Shown here: positions 57,734 through 64,000 of the stretch, one piece after another
How positions within the stretch are numbered: position 1 is the stretch's first letter
Layout: the number at the start of each line of letters is the position of its first letter
Source: Orobanche coerulescens
Taxonomy: Eukaryota > Streptophyta > Magnoliopsida > Lamiales > Orobanchaceae
Length of the DNA stretch: 64,000 nucleotides
Assembly: GCA_033398695.1 (NCBI GenBank)
Contig: CM065815.1
Span: 8,798,501 to 8,862,500 of the forward strand
Direction: 5' to 3'
The notes under the pieces: model-generated
Seen by the model: only the letters and a program-made list of their open reading frames with translations
Database searches by the model: none
Told to the model about the DNA's origin: nothing
Translations under genes and position numbers: made by a program

Positions 57734-60283
57734 TGTAATACCCGAGATTTTTGTTCCGGATTCATTGAGTTTTCGGGGTTTTATCGGATTGTTATTGTCC
57801 TCATCGTTGGAATTTTGTGCCATGTTTAGGTGTTCCTTGTTGGGACATTTGTTTGGAGGCGTTTCGGATCACTATGTGAGTTTCTGAGATTTTGTGGTGT
57901 AACGCACGCTAATGCTTGTGGCATAGCGCACGCTACGGCGTTGTGGTTAGCGCAAGCTACTGAATGTGTAGCGCACGCTAACTGGTAGTCCAGAGGCAGT
58001 CAGGAGCTACTGGACTGGGACTGGGGCTTTGTTAGCGCATGCTAAGGTCGATAGCTAGCGCACGCTATCGACTGCTTAGCGCACGCTCTTTCTTCTTTCT
58101 AGCGCACGCTACCCGGTAGGTGCAGTTCTGTCCAGGGGTCACTGGACTGGTTTCGTGACCCGTTAGCGCGCGCTACGCTCATGGCCCTAGCGCACGCTAA
58201 CAGTGTTATTCGGTAAATTCTGGGCGTTGTCCTTGTTAGCGCGCGCTAATGCTGTCTGGTTAGCGCACGCTAATGACCGGCCCAAAGATAAATACCGGGA
58301 TGAGCTTCACTTCGTCATTTCTCACTTTTCTTCATCCCTTCCAACGGGAGTGAGCTCCAGAGGCGATTTTGAGCGATCTTCTTCTTCTAGCTTCATCTTC
58401 GAGCGGATTTATAGGTGTTTAACAACATCTAACCGTCTTCTTGGTCCAAATCAAGGTAATCTCTTCTTAGAACCCTAGTTTCTTGAATTTGGGTTTTTTT
58501 CTTGGATTTGTGATTCTTAACCGATCTCCTCCGATCGGTTGTGTATTCTTGTTTGTCTTGACCGTAATCTTCAGATTTTGTTAACCGTTCATCAATTTTT
58601 ATCGCCCTGATCAACGAGTCTTGATTTCTTTGAGAACACTTAGGTCCTTGTTGTTTTTAGGATTGTTTCGGATTTCGATTAGTGTTATTGATTCGTGGTG
58701 ATGTTATTTTCGTAGTATTCGTGGTGATTGCCGAATCCTTGGTCGTTTTCGGAAGCTCAAGAACTATCCGACCATGTCCGTTCGTTGTTCGGTTGCTCGT
58801 GGTATCGAGGCAAGTATCTTGTCCATACGTTTCATGTTTCGTAGTCATAATTATTGATAAATGATTTTATACGAAACCCAATGTTTAATGAACGTAAAAA
58901 TGGATCGGTATGTTCTCGATAAATGTTGTCTCTCAACGATAATTCGTGTACTTCGTGAATATATGTGTTCTCGGAATATGTGTGTTGGTTTTGTATGTTG
59001 AAAGATGCTATGATCACTTTGAGTGAGTTTAATAGACCGTAATCCTTTGCCGGGGATTACGTAATGTATGTGTACTTGTGCGGTAAGAATGTAATGTGTG
59101 TGATATTAGTTGTTGCCCCTTTGAAAGGAGGTTGTGATGTTTAAGTGTTGCTTGGCTGGATGTTCTGTTCATTGTTATGTGATTGTTGTATGTGATGTGC
59201 CTTTGGGTAGGATTGTTGAATCTCCGGGATCCATACTTGCTAGTATGGGTCAGGCGTGACCGTAGGGTTATCCACCGGGTATGTCTTGCGGGGACTCCGA
59301 GGTTCGTGGCTTGTTATTCCGATAGCGGGATAACTGATGGGGTTATCATCGGGTATGTCTTGCGGGGACTCCGAGGTTCGTAGCTTGTTAGTGCGATGCC
59401 AGGATAACTTATGGTTGTGGTTTGGTTATGTGCGTATCTGTGCTTGTAGTCACGTGACTGTTGTTACGGTGACATGTGAATTGATTTAGTTTCCCTGTGG
59501 GTTATTCACTCGGGTTTGTTCTACGGGAGCATCTGAGGTCCGTGGCTTGCTAGCACGGGATGCGAATAATCTGTGGAAACAGGTTGTTATGGTATGATCG
59601 GGTCGTGGACCCCGTGTGTTGTTATCGTAACTTTGTTTGGGAAAATGACTTTTGGGCTGTGTCCCTAAATATTTTTCGAAAGGCTTGAGAATCCTTAAAT
59701 CCCAAATGTTTTCAAAACTCCCGAGATCGTGAAATATTTTTACAAGATGTATATCGGGTTTACCCCTATCTTTCGATTTAACCGTTTTGATCAAGTGAAT
59801 TACCTCGGGAAGTATGTTTATGATTTCTAAGTCCTTGGAGTATGATATGTATGGCTTGTTTTCGTATTTTATACTTGCACTAGCAAAATAGTGGAGTTTT
59901 GCTAACCCCCGAGTATTCGGGGGGTGAATGTCTGTTTTTGCATTCAGGTTTTGGGAGCATAACACAGGGTCGGCACGAAGGATGATGAAAGATGATCGAT
60001 ACTAATCACATGTGGAACCATACGTTGTGTATTGGTTCAGTTGTACATTATTTCCACTGCAGTATTTTTTCTCCGTTGTATGGGAGTTCGTCGTATTTTG
60101 ACCCCTGCGTGGGCATGTGTTGTAATTGAGTTGTATGTTTTAATTGAAAGACCAAATCGGTCTACTGAGTCATTTTTAGCCTTAAAGGCATTGTTGAGTT
60201 TTCGATGTTGTTACCAGCCTGGTAGATCCTTGAGGAAAGGTTCTACGGCGTGTAATATCCCTGAGTGGATTGGGGGTGTTACA
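57734..60283 (+). repeat. 5' LTR of the gag-only Tekay-like element
   Basis: 2550 bp, TGTAATACCCGAG...TGGGGGTGTTACA. U3 carries 12 palindromes (57900-58272), followed by ATAAATA at 58288-58294. ~74-bp tandem units with GGGTATGTCTTGCGGGGACT lie at about 59266-59400. Internal open frames have no recognisable content. Confidence 0.92.
57900..58272. repeat. Array of 12 TAGCGCACGCTA-type palindromes in U3
   Basis: Six perfect TAGCGCACGCTA and six variants (TAACGCACGCTA, TAGCGCAAGCTA, TAGCGCATGCTA, TAGCGCACGCTC, and TAGCGCGCGCTA twice, which is a perfect palindrome). The last copy ends 15 bp before ATAAATA. Confidence 0.9.
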
Positions 60284-61718
60284 TAAAAGGTATCGGAGCT
60301 TAGGTTGTGGAAACCTAGGCTGTCGGGTTTAGTGGTGTCTGTTGAGTTTTTGTCTCGTCAGATTTTGTCTGACTGAGTCGTGTCGCGATGCGTCGTCTGA
60401 GTTGGTTTGTCGTGATTAGTATCGTGGGGCGATCATCATCTCCGTGCGACCTGTGGATGTAAGTCTCCCTTCTTTGTGTTGTGCCTCGTATGACACGAGC
60501 TATTTTTATGATTATTTGTTAAGTGACGGAATCCTCTTATGGATTTTGATTTCGTGATATGTGGTTATTTGACTCTCATATTTCGTTCATATGAGGAGTA
60601 GTGTTGCTGGATTGTGCATGTTGAACTGTATTTCTTTTATCCGTTGCGTGAGTTCTTTTGTAATGACTTCCTGTATTTTACCGACTGAGTTTTATTTCGA
60701 AAACCGATTCCCTTAACCGAGTTTTTGGTATTATGGCCTTGATCGTTTTGGCGAAATTCTTACGACGGTATTTAGTACTTTGTAAATGGCTTTTGTAAGT
60801 TTTTGAAATATTACCGTCATCAGCCTTTTTGGCATTTTTGTAAATGGTTTTTAGCCTGGTGGGTTCCGGCGTGGGACCCACGGTGCTATAACGTTCCGTG
60901 TAATTACCTGAAATTTTTGGGCATTCTAGCCCATTGAATTATCTTTGAAAACCTTGAGTATCTTAGAAAATAAATTTCGAGACGTACTTTTAAAATGAAT
61001 TATTTTTCCGTGGTACATCCAAGGTGCCACAATATGTTTCAAAATTCTTCTACCTCGAGGACCAAAATGTTTTGAGATATTTTCAACATTTTTGAAACAC
61101 TTTTACTTAGACCCGAGGGTCGAATATTCTGAAAGTTTTTCACTAAGAGAAAGTGTCCTCATTTTTTATCAAATGCGAAATGGATCTCCAAAGTCTCGAT
61201 AATGATGTTTCACGTTGTACTTTTTTTGAAAGATGATACTCAAGATCAACCGGTGTTTTTCTAAATTATTTTCAAAAGGTGGTTTTCGTTTTCTTTAAAA
61301 TCTATCAATTCCCGTTTGCGGTCTGGGAATGTATGTATGATGTTCGCATTGTCGTTATGATGTTAGCTCCCAAGTATGATCGAATTGGTGGCATGAAAGT
61401 TGAGGCGTTGCCACGCAATTGTTATACTAGCCCTCTGTGAGAGGTGTGAACTGATATTTATTGTTTGTCGCATCGTGGTGATTTGCGTGTTGTCACACAA
61501 GTGTGAGCTGTTGAAGCTTGGGTTGGTGCGTTCGTGTATATGTGTGATTGTTCCATGATGTTTTGTGATTATGTGCTGGTTCTCGTTCGGACTGTTGAGA
61601 TCGCTGAACGATGCCGTCGTTGCTATGATTTTAGTATGTGTGTTGCTTTACGATGGAAATCGTTGTATGTGGTATGTGTCATGATTTTTCTGTTGTGTTG
61701 AGTGATTACTTATTTAGT
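60284..61718 (+). other. Long leader of the gag-only element, with primer site
   Basis: TAAAAGGTATCGGAGCTTAG directly follows the LTR; GGTATCGGAGCTTAG is an initiator-Met-like primer site (first T of TGG altered to A). The rest, 1.4 kb up to the Gag ATG, holds no recognisable gene; the full-length Tekay leader is only about 240 bp. Confidence 0.65.
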
Positions 61719-62720
61719 ATGCCGAGGGGCCGAGGTCATGGTCGTGGCAATCAGACGCGTGGTCGAGATCATGCTGCCGGTGATGATGCCAGTATCGGTG
61801 TAGCTACTATTTTACAGCAGGTAGCTACACAGATGACTCAGTTGACTCAGGCAGTTCAGCGCATTACAGATGTGACTCAGAACACTGGTGCAAATCAGTG
61901 GCTTCGGGAGGTAATTCGTATGAATCCCCCTCGATTCGCCGGTGTTGCGGATGCGTTGGGCTGGGATGGTTGGCTTTTCCAGTTGGGAAAGATATTCGAG
62001 GCTATCGATTGTCCTGAAGAGCGGAAGGTACCTATTGCGCAGTACCTTCTTGACAAAGATGCCGCTAATTGGTGGGAAGCTGTTAAGCCTCGTGATCGTG
62101 ATGTCACGTGGGCGGAGTTCCAGGCACTTATGGAAGTTGAGTTCTGTTCGAAACCGATTAGAGAGCAGAGGATTCACGAATTTTATTTGGCAGAACCGCA
62201 ATATATTTCAGTGTCACAGGCTATCATCGACTATAGCAAACAACTCAGTTATGTGCGAGATCGGGTGAGAACCGAGGAAGAGAGGATCTTTCATTTTGAC
62301 AGACGAATGAAGCCAGAGATTTGCGTGTATATGTCGGGACTCACTTGCACTTCGTTGAGGGACTACCAAGATCGAGCATTAGCCTGTGAACTAGCTTCGT
62401 TATCGTCGGAGCATGTGCCCGAGTCGAAGAAGCAGAGGAAGTCCGATGACCGTGTGGACGGTGCAGGAGTTGGTGTTTCTAGTTTTCAATGTCGTAGCCT
62501 TTCCGATGTGAAGCTCCATCGCTCGATGCGAGGAACTGAGAGTTCCAAGTCGTCTGCTCTGATTCCTGGTAAAGCTAGGAGATGTTTTAACTGTAATGTG
62601 GCGGGACATGTTCGTGCACATTGTCTTTCTCCGCCAGTAACGTGTTACAGGTGCGGACTCGAGGGACACCGGGTTCAATTTTGCGAGTTCGGCACTGAAC
62701 CTTCTGAGGCACGGATTTGA
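61719..62720 (+). CDS. gag: Gag of the pol-less Tekay-like element
   Basis: 333-residue capsid/nucleocapsid protein forming the particle that packages element RNA. The ATG at 61719 (MPRGRGHGRGNQTRGRD) is preferred over the upstream in-frame ATG at 61638 because the related Gag in this window also starts M-x-RG-rich. The core has RMNPPRFAGVADALGWDGWL, KVPIAQYLLDKDAANWWEAV, FHFDRRMKPEICVYMSGLTC and DYQDRALACELA. Two zinc knuckles follow, CFNCNVAGHVRAHC and CYRCGLEGHRVQFC (C-X2-C-X4-H-X4-C); the full-length Tekay Gag shows only one. The frame is unbroken and ends 13 residues after the second knuckle, with no protease downstream. Confidence 0.9.
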   Translation: MPRGRGHGRGNQTRGRDHAAGDDASIGVATILQQVATQMTQLTQAVQRITDVTQNTGANQWLREVIRMNPPRFAGVADALGWDGWLFQLGKIFEAIDCPEERKVPIAQYLLDKDAANWWEAVKPRDRDVTWAEFQALMEVEFCSKPIREQRIHEFYLAEPQYISVSQAIIDYSKQLSYVRDRVRTEEERIFHFDRRMKPEICVYMSGLTCTSLRDYQDRALACELASLSSEHVPESKKQRKSDDRVDGAGVGVSSFQCRSLSDVKLHRSMRGTESSKSSALIPGKARRCFNCNVAGHVRAHCLSPPVTCYRCGLEGHRVQFCEFGTEPSEARI

Positions 62721-63519
62721 GCGCTGATATTACGATCGACTCTGAGTAGTCCCGGAGGGGCGTGGTCTATCAGTTGTATGTTGAGCTATTTCCCTTGCTT
62801 TGTTGTTTCGAATTTCGGAGATTAACTTCTTTTATTTGAAGTGGATTGGATTTTGAACTCTGTACTTTCGACTCTGTCGACTCGTTTATGTTCGTTGACA
62901 TTTTCTGAACTTGTCCTGTCTTGTGCTTTTGTTGATCGAACGAGTTGTGGTATTGTTTCAGAATAACCCGTTTGTCGTTATGACTTTCCAATTGCTATTC
63001 CATTTCCTGTGGATCTTATGTGAATGCACATCTTGTTGTGTTTACCGGATCGTATATTGTCTCGAGTCGAGATGTGAACTTTGGGGTTGTTGTTCGAGTA
63101 TTATTGTTCGTCGTGATTCGAATATGATCGTTCGACCGATGTGTCTCGATCGTTGTGGTTCGATCGCTTGTTGTCCAGTCTTGTTGGTCTTGTATCGTAA
63201 TTTTTGAAGGATTAGATTTCTTCGTAATTTCCTTGAGCTCGGGAGATTAACTTCGTTTTCGATCTTCCAATCCTTGTGTGTAGAATTTCGTATTTGTTCA
63301 ACGATTAGATCACATTTTGATTGACGTACTGTTCGGGCTGGTAAACCATATTGATTTTGTTCGTTGTGTTCTGTTATCCTTCTGACGTAGCAACATGCAT
63401 GGTAGCAGCCACGTGCTGCATGTGATTCGTTATAGGCTGTCGGCAACGGATAGCTTATGTTATCTGGAATTGTTTTGTGTTGATCGTCCTATGTTTTAAG
63501 TTTCGGGGACGAAACTTCT
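62721..63519. other. Non-coding 3' part of the gag-only element
   Basis: About 0.8 kb with no recognisable pol sequence in any frame. TTTCGGGGACGAAACTTCTT (about 63500) just before the polypurine tract is shared with the full-length Tekay element, so the deletion joined gag to sequence near the 3' end. Confidence 0.6.
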
Positions 63520-63535
63520 TTTAAGGGGGGTAGAA
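63520..63535 (+). other. Polypurine tract of the gag-only element
   Basis: TTAAGGGGGGTAGAA directly before the 3' LTR. Confidence 0.8.
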
Positions 63536-64000
63536 TGTAATACCCGAGATTTTTGTTCCGGATTCATTGAGTTTTCGGGGTTTTATCGGATTGTTATTGT
63601 CCTCATCGTTTGAATTTTGTGCCATGTTTAGGTGTGCCTTGTTGGGACCTTTGTTTGGAGGCGTTTCGGATCACTATGTGAGTTTCTGGGATTTTGTGGT
63701 GTAGCGCACGCTACGGCGTTGTGGTTAGCGCACGCTACTGAATGTGTAGCGCACGCTAACTGGCAGTTCAGAGGCAGTCCATGAGCTACTGGACTGGGAC
63801 TGGGGCTTTGTTAGCGCACGCTAAGGTCGATAGCTAGCGCACGCTATCGACTGCTTAGCGCACGCTACCCGGTAGGTGCAGTTCTATCCAGGGGCCACTG
63901 GACTGGTTTCGTGACCCGTTAGCGCGCACTACGATCATGGGCCTAGCGCACGCTAACAGTGTTATTCGGTAAATTCTGGGCGTTGGCCTCGTTAGCGCGC
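63536..64000 (+). repeat. 3' LTR of the gag-only element (first 465 bp)
   Basis: It matches 57734 onward, with the palindrome array starting at 63702, and is cut by the window end. It lacks two segments present in the 5' LTR; both missing pieces are bounded by palindrome copies. Confidence 0.92.

Larger units (their letters stand above)
57734..64000 (+). mobile_element. Tekay-like element with gag only (terminal-repeat element with Gag), 3' end outside window
   Basis: 5' LTR 57734-60283, a 1.4-kb leader, Gag 61719-62720, about 0.8 kb of non-coding DNA, polypurine tract and the start of the 3' LTR at 63536. The internal region is 3252 bp and holds no protease, RT or integrase motif, so pol is absent and not just mutated. 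Gag is intact. LTR ends and Gag are related to the full-length element at 30690-40374. The target duplication cannot be checked because the 3' end is missing. Confidence 0.9.

Noticed and set aside
59486..59965. 159-codon minus-strand frame in the 5' LTR of the gag-only element
   Set aside because: It is LTR sequence, antisense to the transcript, not open in the related solo LTR, and has no domain.

Overview
The window looks like repeat-dense nuclear DNA of a flowering plant, most likely a eudicot. The evidence is plant LTR-retrotransposon lineages (copia; chromoviruses resembling Tekay and Galadriel; Tat), Helitrons with a plant-type 3' hairpin, Stowaway, Tourist, hAT and Emigrant-type MITEs, a tRNA-derived SINE, and plant-only genes (PRD3/PAIR1, F-box-associated proteins, an EC1-like egg-cell protein). 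Nearly all of the 64 kb is transposon-derived. The two best host-gene candidates are a complete PRD3/PAIR1 meiotic gene (22280-26601, minus, 11 inferred exons) and an F-box-associated-domain gene without an F-box (44603-46029, plus, 2 exons).

Layout. 1-4892: 3' half of a dead copia element, split by a Tekay-like solo LTR (916-3566, TSD TTTTG). 6241-9851: a foldback MITE, then a large inverted duplication (arms 6478-8170 and 8327-9851) of a broken F-box-associated gene; one arm carries a SINE. 11026-16434: a 5.4-kb Galadriel-like chromovirus with an unbroken 898-codon RT-RNase H-integrase-chromodomain frame. 16440-19186: two decayed PIF/Harbinger ends, then a hAT-type MITE with a Tourist MITE inside it. 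19750-21930: more MITEs, repeats and microsatellites. 22280-26601: PRD3. 26984-41828: two Helitrons of one family; the second contains an EC1-like gene copy and is interrupted by a LINE end and by a 9.7-kb Tekay element (30690-40374, minus, TSD AATAT). 42988-43563: second copy of the hAT MITE. 44603-46029: F-box-associated gene. 47513-55607: an 8.1-kb Tat-type element (TSD CCCTA) that keeps gag and a spliced antisense gene but has no pol. 55641-56805: a short Helitron. 57734-64000: a Tekay-like element with gag only, running off the window.

How the parts relate. The solo LTR, the full-length Tekay element and the gag-only Tekay element share LTR ends (TGTAATACCCGAG...GGGGTGTTACA) and arrays of a short palindrome, TAGCGCACGCTA and variants, placed just upstream of a TATA box. 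The gag-only elements (Tekay and Tat) would need enzymes from relatives. The Tat element has a comparable pattern, with repeated GCGATCGC upstream of its TATA box. These promoter-proximal palindrome arrays, the pol-less Tat element with a spliced antisense gene, and the F-box hairpin locus are the most unusual items. All exon models, clade names and family names come from reading the sequence and from family knowledge; no database search was run.
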